64,000 nt of DNA from Methylobacterium aquaticum (GCF_016804325.1 NZ_CP043628.1:82796-146795), one strand, 5' to 3'; counted from the first letter of the stretch, positions 18,374 to 30,203 are shown. The notes: a model not told the origin generated them from the letters alone. Numbers and translations: made by a program.

Positions 18374-18784
18374 ATGAAACACTCGACGATCATCCCGGCC
18401 TCGGCCGCGATCGCTTTCGTTCTCACGGCGGGCTTGGCGCTGGCCCAGGGCATGAACGAGCAACCCTCTTCCCAAGGCAGTGATCAAAAGACGCAGCAGG
18501 GCGGCGGCATGGCCGGCATGAACATGAGCGGCGGCAAGCAGGGCGGCATGGGCATGATGGGAATGGGCGGCGACAAGCAGGGCGGTATGGGCCAAGGCGG
18601 CAAGCAGGGCGGCTGCGGCATGATGGGCATGATGGGGATGGGTGGTATGGGGCAGCCGCAGGGCGGTGGCACGGGCCAACAGCAGGGGGCCGATGTGACC
18701 GCGCTGCAGGAGCGCGTGAGCCAACTGGAGCAGCGTCTTAACTCGGTTCAGGCGCAACCCTCGACCCCGTCCAAGCCTCAATGA
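18374..18784 (+). CDS. Secreted Met/Gly-rich copper-binding-like protein
   Basis: It has 136 residues and starts behind GGAGA. A signal peptide (IPASAAIAFVLTAGLALAQG) precedes a low-complexity core at about 44-98 built from GGM, GMMGMG and KQGG units with a single cysteine (GGCGMM), ending in a coiled coil (VTALQERVSQLEQRLNSVQ) that could oligomerise. The methionine repeats are suited to binding Cu(I). No known domain; a periplasmic copper sponge is an inference from composition and location. Confidence 0.75.
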   Translation: MKHSTIIPASAAIAFVLTAGLALAQGMNEQPSSQGSDQKTQQGGGMAGMNMSGGKQGGMGMMGMGGDKQGGMGQGGKQGGCGMMGMMGMGGMGQPQGGGTGQQQGADVTALQERVSQLEQRLNSVQAQPSTPSKPQ

Positions 18785-18964
18785 TCAACCCGTCCTGACC
18801 CTGCCATGCCAGTTCGCGGTCCGGTTCATGGGCCGACGCGCGATGGTGCGCCGGCCCATCTGTGCAGGACCGCTTGCCTCGTGGCCGCTCCTTCGGCGTG
18901 CCGCAGGTTCCTATAAGGGGCAAATTACATTTCTTCCTCTGCACTTTCACCAAACGCCAGGACG

Positions 18965-19597
18965 ATGGCCAGCAATGTCGATCCCAGCATCAGCACGTTG
19001 CGGGACGATCCTGCACGGCAGAGGCCGCGGTGGCCGGCCACCCTGTCAGTCATCATTCACTGGCTCGCCGCAGCGGCCTTATTTGGTGCCCTCGCGGGCG
19101 GGTTGTTCGTGCACCGGCTCTCGTCCTGCTGCGATGTGGGGCATTGGACAGTCTACAACCTGCATGCCTCGTTCGGCTTAGCCCTGCTCGCGCTTGTGGC
19201 GCTCAGGATTTTGGTGCGCCTGCTGCGCCCTTGGCCGGCGCTGCCTGGCCACACCCCGCCCTGGCAACGTCTGATCGCACGCGCAACGCACACAGCGCTT
19301 TATGTGCTCATGATCGCCCTGCCGCTGGTCGGATGGAGCATCGTCTCGGCCCCGGGCTGCTGCCACATCAATCCCTATGTCTTTGACTGGTTCACGCTGC
19401 CGAGCCTCGACCCGGCCCCGATCCCCGATCGCACGGTGGCATTCGCCATCCACTCTGCCCTAGCCTGGATCGCCATGGGTGTGATCGCGCTCCATGCATC
19501 TGCAGCCTTGTTTCACCATTTTTTCTACAAGGATGACATTCTCGCACGCATTGTACCGAGCTTGCGCTCAAGCCTGTACAGCAGAGACAAAGGATAG
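18965..19597 (+). CDS. Cytochrome b561-type membrane protein
   Basis: It has 210 residues and four main transmembrane segments with histidines in the expected places: LSVIIHWLAAAALF, YNLHASFGLALLAL, RATHTALYVLMIALPLVGW and LHASAALFHHFFYKDD. Extra cysteines occur in the loops (SSCCDVGHW, APGCCHIN), which is unusual for the family and may reflect metal exposure. It probably transfers electrons from quinol to a periplasmic partner. Confidence 0.82.
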   Translation: MASNVDPSISTLRDDPARQRPRWPATLSVIIHWLAAAALFGALAGGLFVHRLSSCCDVGHWTVYNLHASFGLALLALVALRILVRLLRPWPALPGHTPPWQRLIARATHTALYVLMIALPLVGWSIVSAPGCCHINPYVFDWFTLPSLDPAPIPDRTVAFAIHSALAWIAMGVIALHASAALFHHFFYKDDILARIVPSLRSSLYSRDKG

Positions 19598-19769
19598 ATC
19601 AGGATGGATTTTATCTGCTGCTTGGGCAGTCCTCCAATATTATCCAACCAGAGGTGAATAAATTATTATGTTGCCTAGATTGATCGCTTTAGCTAATAAT
19701 AAAAATTTGTAGCGGTATTAGCAAAGTAGAATTAGTGACGAATATGGTAGAACTTCAGGAGAAATTTCT

Positions 19770-20333
19770 ATGCTAACAATTTTTAAAAGACATTACGGTG
19801 AGACTATAATTGGCTTATCCCATGATGGCAGGGAATTGCGGGCGGCTGTCTTCAATGAGAACCAAGTGCGCGCCGCAGCAGGCGTGACGATGGTCATGGG
19901 CGCGGTGGCGTTCGTGTACGCGTATTTCGCCAAGGTGTACGTGCCGATCCAGGTCGTCACAACGATGTTCTTCATCGAATTTCTGATCCGCGTCACGGCA
20001 GGGCTCAAGTACAGCCCGGTCGGTACGCTCGCGCGCTGGATGACACAGCGCCAGCCGCCACACTGGGTCTCTGCCAAGCCGAAGCGGTTCGCCTGGACGC
20101 TCGGCTTGGTCATGTCCCTAGCCATGATGATCATCACGAACACCGGGCTCCGCGGCGTGCTGCCCCTAACGATCTGCCTAACCTGCCTCGCCTTGATGTG
20201 GCTGGAAGCCGTGCTCGGGCTGTGCCTCGGCTGCGAGATCCACGGCCTGATGGTCCGGCGCGGCTGGGCTGCGCGGGATGACGCCTTCGAGGTCTGCGCG
20301 CACGGCGCCTGTACGATCGACGGACAGCGCTAA
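19770..20333 (+). CDS. DUF4395 membrane protein
   Basis: It has 187 residues and starts at ATG 19770 behind AGGAG. A short N-terminal domain (DGRELRAAVFNENQVRAAAG) precedes four hydrophobic segments, and the C-terminus is Cys-rich (CLGCEIHGLM, EVCAHGACTIDG). The architecture fits DUF4395. In related organisms it accompanies sulfur-transfer and redox genes, consistent with the cysteine-desulfurase-like gene that follows. The 170 bp upstream are AT-rich and probably contain a separate promoter. Confidence 0.75.
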   Translation: MLTIFKRHYGETIIGLSHDGRELRAAVFNENQVRAAAGVTMVMGAVAFVYAYFAKVYVPIQVVTTMFFIEFLIRVTAGLKYSPVGTLARWMTQRQPPHWVSAKPKRFAWTLGLVMSLAMMIITNTGLRGVLPLTICLTCLALMWLEAVLGLCLGCEIHGLMVRRGWAARDDAFEVCAHGACTIDGQR

Positions 20334-20354
20334 CCCGGAGGGCTTCCCGTGAAC

Positions 20355-21775
20355 ATGGCAGCCGACATCTCGCCTTTTGTCCCCCTGTTGCCCTGCGAGA
20401 GCGGATCGTCGGCATCGACCAACGCGTACCGGTGCTCGATGGGTCTTTGCGGCGCTACGTCAACCTGGACAATGCCGCAAGCACACCTGCTCTTCGCGAT
20501 GTCTTGGATACCGTCAATCGCTTCATGGAGTGGTACGCCTCGGTGCATCGTGGCACCGGCTTCAAGAGTCGGGTCGCGACGCGGGCCTACGAGGATGCGC
20601 GCGAGACCGTGGCGCGCTTCGTCGGCGCCGATTCGCACCAGCACGTCGTCATCTTCGGCAAGAACACGACTGAAGCCATCAACAAGTTGTCTTATCGTCT
20701 GCCGCTGGCTTCCGAGGACGTGGTACTGGTCTCGCAGATGGAACACCACAGCAACGACCTGCCCTGGCGGGCGCGGGCGCGCGTTGAGCACATCGGCCTC
20801 GATGTGCTCGGTCGGCTAGACGAGGCTCACCTCGGCCGCTTGCTCCAAACACATGCAGGGCGGATCAAGCTGGTCGCGATCACTGGCGGATCCAATGTCA
20901 CAGGGGCGATGCCCGATCTTCACAGGGTCGCGGTGAAGGTGCATGCCGCAGGGGCGCAGATCTTAGTCGATTGCGCTCAACTAGCGCCGCACCGAGATCT
21001 CGACATTGGGGCCCTCGATGATCCGGCCCATCTGGACTACGTGACCCTCTCAGCACACAAGATGTACGCGCCGTTCGGCACCGGTGCCTTGATCGGCCGG
21101 CGAGACACGTTCGAGCGCGGTGAGCCGGAATACCGCGGTGGCGGCACGATCGAGTTCGTCTCGCTCGACGATGTCACCTGGGCCGATGCGCCGGATCGTG
21201 ATGAAGCAGGAACGCCGAACGTGGTGGGAGCCGTGGCACTGGCGGCCGCGATGCGGGCCTTAAGCAGCATTGGCATGGAGCGCATCGCCCGCCACGAAGC
21301 CGAACTCACGGCCTACGCGCTAAAACGGCTGACGGCTATCAGAGGTCTGCGCATCTACGGTGATGCCGATCCACTGCGAGCGTCTCAGCGCCTGGGTGTG
21401 ATCGCGTTCAATCTCGAACCGCACCCGCACGCCCTGGTCGCGGCCGTGCTCGCAACGGAGTTCGGCATCGGCGTGCGCAACGGTTGCTTTTGCGCACATC
21501 CCTATCTCATCCATCTGCTCGGATTGACGCATGACGACGTACTTCAGGTTCGCTCCAGCATGGCCGTGGGTGACCGCAGTGCCGTGCCGGGCTTGGTGCG
21601 CGTGAGCTTCGGCCACTACAACACAACCGACGACATCGACAGGCTCGCTGAAGCACTAAGTAATATATCGCGCGGCGAATATCAGGGTAAATATTACCAA
21701 GATCGAACCACGGGTGAGTATGCGGCGCAAGGCTGGCGTCCAGATCTGAATGGCCATTTCTCCTTGAGTGGCTAA
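20355..21775 (+). pseudogene. Cysteine desulfurase-like aminotransferase, frameshifted near its start
   Basis: From GTG 20432 the frame runs 447 residues as a class-V aminotransferase: VNLDNAASTPAL, GKNTTEAIN, VSQMEHHSNDLPW, the PLP lysine in YVTLSAHKMYAPFGTGALIG, and NGCFCAHPYL with the loop cysteine. The GTG lacks a ribosome-binding site. Upstream, the same frame encodes LRERIVGIDQRVPVLDG, and a good site (CGGAGGG) precedes GTG 20349/ATG 20355 in another frame. One missing C in the C run near 20385 would join them. It would mobilise sulfur or selenium from cysteine. Confidence 0.75.
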
Positions 21776-21936
21776 CTTTGGTGACCTAGCAGCGTAGAAC
21801 TGACTTTGCGGTCTCTTGAAGCAGGAGTTTGCCGGTGCCGCTGGCCGATGAAGGTGTGCTGACGCAGCTCTGGTCCGATAGGCCGTTCGGTCATTCCCTC
21901 TCTTCCGCCAAAGCCGCATCCGAGGAGGTGACGCTC

Positions 21937-24318
<2,382 letters not shown>

Positions 24319-24547
24319 CCGACTTACGGGCTGGCAGATCCGCAGACCTTGGCGGCACCCTCACGCAGGCGCCCTGTCATTGGTCCAACCAGCCGGGCCG
24401 GTCCCGAAACTGGGCGGCGTCCATTGCGGCAGGAGTAGGTCTCGCTGATCAGGAAGCCGGCCATTCTGCTTTCCGATGCCCAGTGGGTATTCACGCGGCC
24501 TGGACTGACGGGAGCGGTAAAAGGCGGTGCCTCGTCCCATGGCAGTG

Positions 24548-25909
24548 TTAAGGCCGTTCGAAGGCCTTCGTGACCTCCTCGAAGCGCGCGTTCGCGTCGG
24601 ACCAACTCTGGATGAAGTCGAACAACTCCCGCAGCGCCGGCGCGATCTCCTTGTAGGCCGCCAGCGCCGCAACGAGCGCGCCGAGCGAGATGCGCCCCTG
24701 GACGACCAGGTAGCCGCCAATCGAGAAGAAGAAGAACGGCGTGAGATTGGACGTGAAGCTATACAAGCTCTTCAAGCGGCCTTTCAGCTCGCTGATCTCG
24801 ACGCGCACCCGCTCAAGATCCTCGGCCTGCCGCATCTGCCGCAACAGGGACGATAGCCGCCGCGTGGCGGCCTGCACAGGCACGGCAGGCGTGACGGCCT
24901 GGTCGGCGTCCGTCGCGGTCAGAAGCCCTCCCAAAACCCGTGTTGCGTGGACCCTCTCACGAACTTTGGCGTTCAGCCGCTTCTGCAGACGCGGGAGGAG
25001 ACTGAGCTGCACCGGCAGCATGACGAGAGCCGCGAGGGCCAGCGTGGTGTTCTGGAGCAGCAGGAACGCGATGCTGGTCGCGAGCGTGCCTCCCTGGACG
25101 AGCGGCACGACAACCATGCCGGCTCCGAAATAGCCAATTGGCTCGACCTCCTGGACGGCGATGGCCGCGAGGGTGGCACGATGCTCGAGAGAGCGTTCGC
25201 CACGCGCCCGCCGGAAGATGGCCAAGCGCAAGCGACGCACGATACGCTCGCTCACGCGCCCGCGCCCTTGGTTGACGGCGTACTTGGCAAGCGCACCCAT
25301 CGTGAGCGCGCCCAGGTAGCTGGCGCACAGCGCGAACAGGAGCTCCACGCGTCCGAGATCAAGACCCAGAAAGGTCATCTGCGGATGGCCGCCCCCGTTC
25401 GCGCCGGCGAGGGTGTGGTTGATGATGTGCTTGGGGATTTCGAGAAGCAGCCACGCCGACGGCAGCGTCAGCAGGGAGAGCAGGACGAGACGGAGCTGGA
25501 AGTGCAACGTCGCGCCAACGATGAAGCCTTCCAGCCGCCACCCATTCACCCCCGCGGGAACAGTGCGTGCCGTTCGCGACGCGAGCGCGGCTGGGGCGCC
25601 GCACAGCGAGGCAGCAACCTGGGCTTGGCTGCGGCGCCGACGCTCCGCCCACCGCAGACTCGAGCGGGAAGCAAGCCATGGCGTCCAGGCCGGCGCGACA
25701 AAGCAGGCCAGCGCAGCCAGTGAGCTGAGCCATCGGTCGTTGTGGAAATGGCGGCGATCTGGGACTCGGCCCATCAGATCATGAATTAATGCCGGCGCGG
25801 TCACTGAATGCTCGAAGGCGGGGGCCCGACGGCTCGCGTCAGACTCGCCCAGCTCCCCCATGGCGCTTCTTCCGTGCGCGCCTATGGCCTCATGCCGATC
25901 CAAGAGCAT
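24548..25909 (-). CDS. ABC transporter transmembrane protein without ATPase domain
   Basis: A 453-residue reading frame from ATG 25909, behind an AGGGTGAC site. Five or six hydrophobic segments (FQLRLVLLSLLTLPSAWLLL, VVVPLVQGGTLATSIAFLLL, FFFFSIGGYLVVQGRISLGA) and an intervening long cytoplasmic helix pair are typical of an exporter TMD. It stops at FEEVTKAFERP, exactly where a linker to a nucleotide-binding domain begins; no Walker or ABC signature follows at 24320-24547. Either a partner ATPase is elsewhere or the gene is truncated. Confidence 0.65.
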   Translation of the reverse strand: MLLDRHEAIGAHGRSAMGELGESDASRRAPAFEHSVTAPALIHDLMGRVPDRRHFHNDRWLSSLAALACFVAPAWTPWLASRSSLRWAERRRRSQAQVAASLCGAPAALASRTARTVPAGVNGWRLEGFIVGATLHFQLRLVLLSLLTLPSAWLLLEIPKHIINHTLAGANGGGHPQMTFLGLDLGRVELLFALCASYLGALTMGALAKYAVNQGRGRVSERIVRRLRLAIFRRARGERSLEHRATLAAIAVQEVEPIGYFGAGMVVVPLVQGGTLATSIAFLLLQNTTLALAALVMLPVQLSLLPRLQKRLNAKVRERVHATRVLGGLLTATDADQAVTPAVPVQAATRRLSSLLRQMRQAEDLERVRVEISELKGRLKSLYSFTSNLTPFFFFSIGGYLVVQGRISLGALVAALAAYKEIAPALRELFDFIQSWSDANARFEEVTKAFERP

Positions 25910-26087
25910 AGTCACCCTACGGTCTCCTCGTACCGTAAGTCCGGTGCCCGGGCCGGTTTGGTTACGAAAGGTGGCCGGCGCTGACGCCTGCCGCACTTGC
26001 CCCCGTGCCGGGCCTCCCGTTCATGCCCGCTTGGTTGGGGCGCTCCGCTCTCTCGTCGTGCCAGCGCTCACGCCAGCGACATCGGGT

Positions 26088-26444
26088 TCAGGCTCCAGGA
26101 GGCTCGGACGGGGGCGCCTGAGCCGGGCTTGCGAAGGCGGCGTCGCCATCCCAGGCCACGCCCAGGGCAACGGGTGCGGGAACCGATGGGCCAACGCTCA
26201 TCGGTAGATCGGGGACGACCTCCGCCGGGCAGAGCGCCATCAGGGGGCAGGCCTTGGAGCAGTCCGGCATAGCCGGCCTCTCGTGGGGACAGCAGGGCAT
26301 ATCGTCCATGACCATTCCAGCCACGTCGTCGGCGCTCATCTCCGCCATGAGGTTGTGGTCGGCGCTCATGGACATCGACGCGCGTATCCCTGCGGCGGCC
26401 GTGGAAGCGGTCACCACGGCGAGGGCAAGGCTGAGAACCGCCAA
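26088..26444 (-). CDS. Secreted Met/Cys-rich protein, paralogue of 7489-7872
   Basis: It has 118 residues, with a probable TTG start at 26444. The signal peptide (VLSLALAVVTASTAAAG) is followed by a Met-rich patch (MSMSADHNLMAEMSADDVAG), a Cys core (MPCCPHERPAMPDCSKACPL, then MALCPAEV) and a Pro-rich tail. It shares order and motifs with the protein at 7489. Likely periplasmic metal binding, by composition. No ATG is available in frame near the signal peptide, so the start is uncertain. Confidence 0.65.
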   Translation of the reverse strand: MAVLSLALAVVTASTAAAGIRASMSMSADHNLMAEMSADDVAGMVMDDMPCCPHERPAMPDCSKACPLMALCPAEVVPDLPMSVGPSVPAPVALGVAWDGDAAFASPAQAPPSEPPGA

Positions 26445-26739
26445 GCGGGAGCCGCCGGAGGGCGAGCCAATACGTCACGAGGTGACGATGCAAGTTTTTT
26501 AGTCCGAGCGGAAGAGGGATGTCCGGCAGGGTACCCCCTCCCCCATGCAAATGTAAAGGGTACGAAAGAGGGGGGATCTGCAGCGCCAAAACTGATTTGC
26601 TGCGATCGACGAGTTGCACGGAGCGGGTCGAGCAGCATCCAAAACGATTATGGGGGCGACCCGCTCGAAGGGGAAAAATGTAGTCCTTCACTGCTCAAAG
26701 GTCATCGACGCCGATGGGTGCCAAGCGCCAGATCTCTCG

Positions 26740-27171
26740 TTAGATCACCGGGTAGGGACCGAGGAACAGATCCCCGAGCGCGCGTCTTCGCAGGTAGGTC
26801 AGGCGCCGCCGGCGCAGATGCTCCGGCCGGTCGTGGATCAGGTGACAGCGCTGGCACCACGCTGCAAGATCCCGGTCACCGTTCAGGCTGGTGTCGTGCT
26901 CGCGGTGGCATGCGGCCAGGATCGGCACTGTCAACCGAGCGCGAGACAGAGCTGCAATCCCGGGTTGCCGCCGTAGCGGTCGGCCTCGGCCGGAGCGCCA
27001 GTGACCGGCCTCGGCGTCGAACCATGTCCCTGCCTCCAGGCAAACGATCACCTGCCCGTGCGGACGCCCGCAGGCCTCGCAGCGACCGCCGGCGCGGCCG
27101 AAGCGGATCACTGCCGAGAGCTGCGGCCAGTCGATCGGGTAGAAGTGGCGGTGTTCGGGACGGATCGGCAC
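26740..27171 (-). CDS. HNH-nuclease-like zinc protein
   Basis: It has 143 residues. Two Cys pairs (CEACGRPHG near 32 and CQRCHLIHDRPEH near 107) and ILAACHREHD between them look like a zinc-stabilised HNH fold, with His and Asp/Asn candidates in ACHREHDTSLN and HLIHDRPEH. Genes like this are frequent in methylobacterial genomes and usually called hypothetical. Whether it cuts DNA cannot be seen. It lies alone, upstream of the AT-rich module. Confidence 0.65.
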   Translation of the reverse strand: MPIRPEHRHFYPIDWPQLSAVIRFGRAGGRCEACGRPHGQVIVCLEAGTWFDAEAGHWRSGRGRPLRRQPGIAALSRARLTVPILAACHREHDTSLNGDRDLAAWCQRCHLIHDRPEHLRRRRLTYLRRRALGDLFLGPYPVI

Positions 27172-27303
27172 GGTGCAGTCACGCTAGCACGGCCAGGTTA
27201 AGAGCGAATCCCCCCTCCGCAGCCAATCGGAGATTACCGAGGCCGTCCGTCTCGCAGATCCAGATCGAAATATCCTGCCGCACGCCTGAATGCGCGAAGC
27301 TGA

Positions 27304-27951
27304 CTACGGTATGCCCCACAGCTGCAAAGTGCTATCGGGTACGGCAGCCTTATTATGACCGTAATTTTTAGTAATTTCTGCGAATATTATTGGTATTTGG
27401 TGGCCTAATAGGGTAAAATCATGAATTTTAACTGGAAATACCTCAGTTAGACTTCCTGGATCGTTTTTGAGTTTTTCTCTCAATTCCATTAGAAGCCGGC
27501 CAAGAACGTTACTGCCGTGGAAGTTGCCGTCATTTCCCTTGATTGCTCCCCAAAATTCGTCCTTCCGTGAATCTTCGACGATTGGCTTATCTTCCGTACG
27601 GAGGAGAAGATTGCCAAATTTTATCCAGTTCTGCGCAAGTTTGACACGGAGACACCACTTCATGATGGGAACCCGGATATCGTCCCATTGCTCGCGGCTG
27701 TCATTCCGATATGGCTTGGAGCGCATCTTTGCCGTCATCGGGCTTGTCTCGCTCACGATGAGCTTCTGCACCTCGGGACGATGCGGAAACCTGCACGCTT
27801 GGTACAAGGCTTCCGAAGTCCGCACCGACACGCCGGCGATGCGAAGCGGAAAGCCCGGCGCCATGTTGGACAAGCCGCCAAACTCCTCTCCGGTCTTGCG
27901 GAACGAGACCACTTCGTCGACGCGGTAGGTCCGTGGATCGGCGTTGGCCAT
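27304..27951 (-). CDS. NADAR-family protein
   Basis: It has 215 residues and starts at ATG 27951, 5 bp after the stop of the preceding gene. NADAR/YbiA-type motifs are in order: GGLSNMAPGFPLRIAG, TSEALYQACRFP, SPMTAKMRSKPYRND, MKWCLRVKLAQN, LLRTEDKPIVEDSRKDEFWG, and NVLGRLLMELREKL. NADAR proteins act on ADP-ribose and N-glycosidic nucleotide derivatives; some remove ADP-ribose from guanine in nucleic acids and serve as antitoxins. Base composition is AT-richer than its neighbours. With its partner it forms a probable two-gene conflict module. Confidence 0.85.
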   Translation of the reverse strand: MANADPRTYRVDEVVSFRKTGEEFGGLSNMAPGFPLRIAGVSVRTSEALYQACRFPHRPEVQKLIVSETSPMTAKMRSKPYRNDSREQWDDIRVPIMKWCLRVKLAQNWIKFGNLLLRTEDKPIVEDSRKDEFWGAIKGNDGNFHGSNVLGRLLMELREKLKNDPGSLTEVFPVKIHDFTLLGHQIPIIFAEITKNYGHNKAAVPDSTLQLWGIP

Positions 27952-27956
27952 GACGG

Positions 27957-28937
27957 TCAGTTCGTTATCCTGGGGAGCAGAGGATACCACGGATCGCCTG
28001 CCCACAACACCAAGGGTGCGTTATTGGGACAATTACGATAAGTGGCGAATAATGTTCCAAAGCCGAACGTTCTCATAGTGGTGTTGCCGAGAGGGCGCTG
28101 ATGAACATTGAGATAGGGACACATCGCGCGCACCTCGACTCCTTTTTTGAGGAATTCTTGCTCAAGCACCTCCCGTCCTTCGTTGGATGAGAAGAATTGT
28201 TTGGGTCCGACGCTGGTTCCTGTTCGCCATGTTTGGGGCTTTCCAAGTTGCGCAATGTAAGCGGTCACGGCCGGATCGGCGCCAGGAGTAGTTGGTCTCA
28301 GAACGTCTGAATAATCTACTTTAAACAATCCGTCTTCGATGGCTATGTAGTGCGCCCAGCTCAGGGAAATATTCTTTCCTGATCTTGCAATTGCGCTCTT
28401 GAGGCTTCGATCCGTGAAGTAGTGTCCCTGTGTGTGCAATGCAATGACCGCGATCATAAGCTCCGCGTTTTGAGGTGCCTGACCGATGATCCAGTTTTCC
28501 AGATCAGTGCCGATCCGGCCCCCAGAAAACAAGCCATCGTCAAGGTAGAAAAACTTATTACCTTGCGCGCAATCATTTATCGAGAAGCCGCACTCTTTAT
28601 TCAGTCTTTTATCAAAAATTGCCAGCAACTCCCGCTGGCTGTTGCCTCTCGGTTGCATGTTAAGAAAATTCATTTGTCTCCAGAATGCATGCGGGTTGCC
28701 TGCAGTCCATCCAGGATGATGGATGAGACCCCTCAGAATACCCCTCACGCGGATTTTAGAAAAGTATGTTTTTTCTAGTACGTGGTTTATCTCGCTCAGT
28801 ATCGGCAGCTGAGATGCTTGATTGAACTGGCTGACCCATTTTTCGACGTGCTCAGGGGTCGGGGTAGGAAGGGTGCCGGCCTGGTAATCCTCGATCGTGG
28901 TTGCAATCGATCGCAACAACCTGTTCCGCTCGCTCAT
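27957..28937 (-). CDS. Phosphoribosyltransferase-like protein (PRTase-CE type)
   Basis: It has 326 residues and starts at ATG 28937 behind AGGGGTGAG; a longer frame to 28997 lacks such a site. Residues 129-142 read FFYLDDGLFSGGRI, which matches the PRPP-binding loop pattern of type-I phosphoribosyltransferases (hydrophobic strand, DD, G-x-x-S/T-G-G). After it come MIAVIALHTQGHYF and a C-terminal region, TFGFGTLFATYRNCPNNAP followed by LVLWAGDPWYP. PRTase-like proteins with this layout have been described in predicted prokaryotic conflict systems. The NADAR gene follows after 5 bp, so the two are co-translated. Confidence 0.7.
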   Translation of the reverse strand: MSERNRLLRSIATTIEDYQAGTLPTPTPEHVEKWVSQFNQASQLPILSEINHVLEKTYFSKIRVRGILRGLIHHPGWTAGNPHAFWRQMNFLNMQPRGNSQRELLAIFDKRLNKECGFSINDCAQGNKFFYLDDGLFSGGRIGTDLENWIIGQAPQNAELMIAVIALHTQGHYFTDRSLKSAIARSGKNISLSWAHYIAIEDGLFKVDYSDVLRPTTPGADPAVTAYIAQLGKPQTWRTGTSVGPKQFFSSNEGREVLEQEFLKKGVEVRAMCPYLNVHQRPLGNTTMRTFGFGTLFATYRNCPNNAPLVLWAGDPWYPLLPRITN

Positions 28938-29689
28938 GCTCACCCCTGCAATATCAAGACCGACGATGGCGATTGCAGCGGCGGTTGGCAACCTCAAGTC
29001 AGGGGCAGGTCGGTAGCACAGGAGCCGTGAGGCTTCTAAACGGAACGCATGATCGAAGAGAGGCTTTGGTGCCCGTCATAAAGTCACGGCGATGGCCCGC
29101 CTTCTCATCCTCGCCTTCTCGGTCATCAAGGGTCCCGACCGCCTCCCGGCACGCGTGCGCTACGATGATGCTGATTGGTGCGCACTTCCCAGGCCGGCCC
29201 GCGGCCGTCCCGGAGGCTGCGCGGTGCCGTCTCAGGCTCGACGCGGCCCAAAGCGCCGTCACGCCAGGGTCGTTTCACCTCGTACCCCTGCAGACGCACT
29301 CTGCGCTGCGCCGACGGCCGGTTCGGCCCAGCCTTTACGCGCATCGTGCTGCCACGATGGCTACGTCGATCCGCGCGGCAACTCCGAACGGTCCAGCGCG
29401 AGCGCTGATCTACGGGAGTGTGGGCCAGTTAGATCGGAGCTATGGCCGCACATCGCTATGCCATTGATACCCTGTCGCTGTCGCGCCTGGTCAGCAGTGG
29501 ACGACCCCGCTCTCTCGCAGCAACCCCGATAGGCCGTCGCGGCCTTCCACGATCAACCCTCAAGGGGTCCGCTCCGCAAGCGGGCGGCCGCTCCCGGCTT
29601 CGCCTCCCGCGGTGATCGCGGCCGCTCCCGGCCTCCTTGGGGCGCTGTCGAGCGGGGATCGCCCCCGCTCCGTCAGGAGCAAGACCCCG
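28938..29689. other. No gene supported
   Basis: A GC-rich 750-bp stretch upstream of the PRTase-like gene. Frames on both strands have the Arg/Pro/Ser composition of shadows. The module promoter probably lies near 28940-29050, but no clear -35/-10 pair was found. Confidence 0.45.
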
Positions 29690-29860
29690 ATGGCGACCGA
29701 TCTCACCCTCGCGAACCGCTACGCCTACAGCCTCGCGCTCTCGCTGATGGTCCCTGTCACCGTGTTCCGCTCCGAGGCCGGTTACGGCGTCGTCACCTCT
29801 GACGAGTTCGAGGGCGATCCCGCCAGTGTCGTCACCGAGTTCGACCCCTACGAGGCGTGA
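29690..29860 (+). CDS. Small acidic protein of unknown function
   Basis: It has 56 residues from ATG 29690 behind CAGGAGC: MATDLTLANRYAYSLALSLM, then FRSEAGYGVVTSDEFEGDP and a DPYEA end. It is compact with normal amino acid use, so probably real. Nothing identifies its role. Confidence 0.55.
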   Translation: MATDLTLANRYAYSLALSLMVPVTVFRSEAGYGVVTSDEFEGDPASVVTEFDPYEA

Positions 29861-29962
29861 GCCTCGCGCGGGGCAGGACGAACCTGCCCCTCTCACCGTC
29901 GCGCCGCGCGGCCTTGCCCCGCGTTCCGCCTCGGATATCCTCTATATCCGATTGGGATAGGC

Positions 29963-30203
29963 ATGGCCCTCTTCGTCAAGGACCCGGAGGTTGGCGCCCT
30001 CGCGCAGGAGCTGGCCTCCCTCAAGCGCACGACCACGACCACGACCGAGGCCGTCCGCCTCGCCCTACGCGCTGAGATCGAGCGCGAGAAGGACCATCTC
30101 GACCTCGTCGCCCGCCTTCGCGCGGGGCTTGCGCGAGCGGGCCGGCCCGAACCCGCAGCCCGTCGACAGGGCGTTCCGCGACGGATTGTACGGAGATCCC
30201 TGA
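29963..30203 (+). pseudogene. VapB-like antitoxin, frameshifted
   Basis: The first frame gives MALFVKDPEVGALAQELASL and TTTTEAVRLALRAEIERE, a Rv0623-type antitoxin N-terminus. Near 30130 it leaves the frame in which the expected C-terminus appears (LRERAGPNPQPVDRAFRDGL, then YGDP and TGA at 30201). A one-base insertion or two-base deletion around GCGCGGGGC explains this. The TGATG overlap to the following vapC start is preserved, which supports the reading. Confidence 0.65.
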
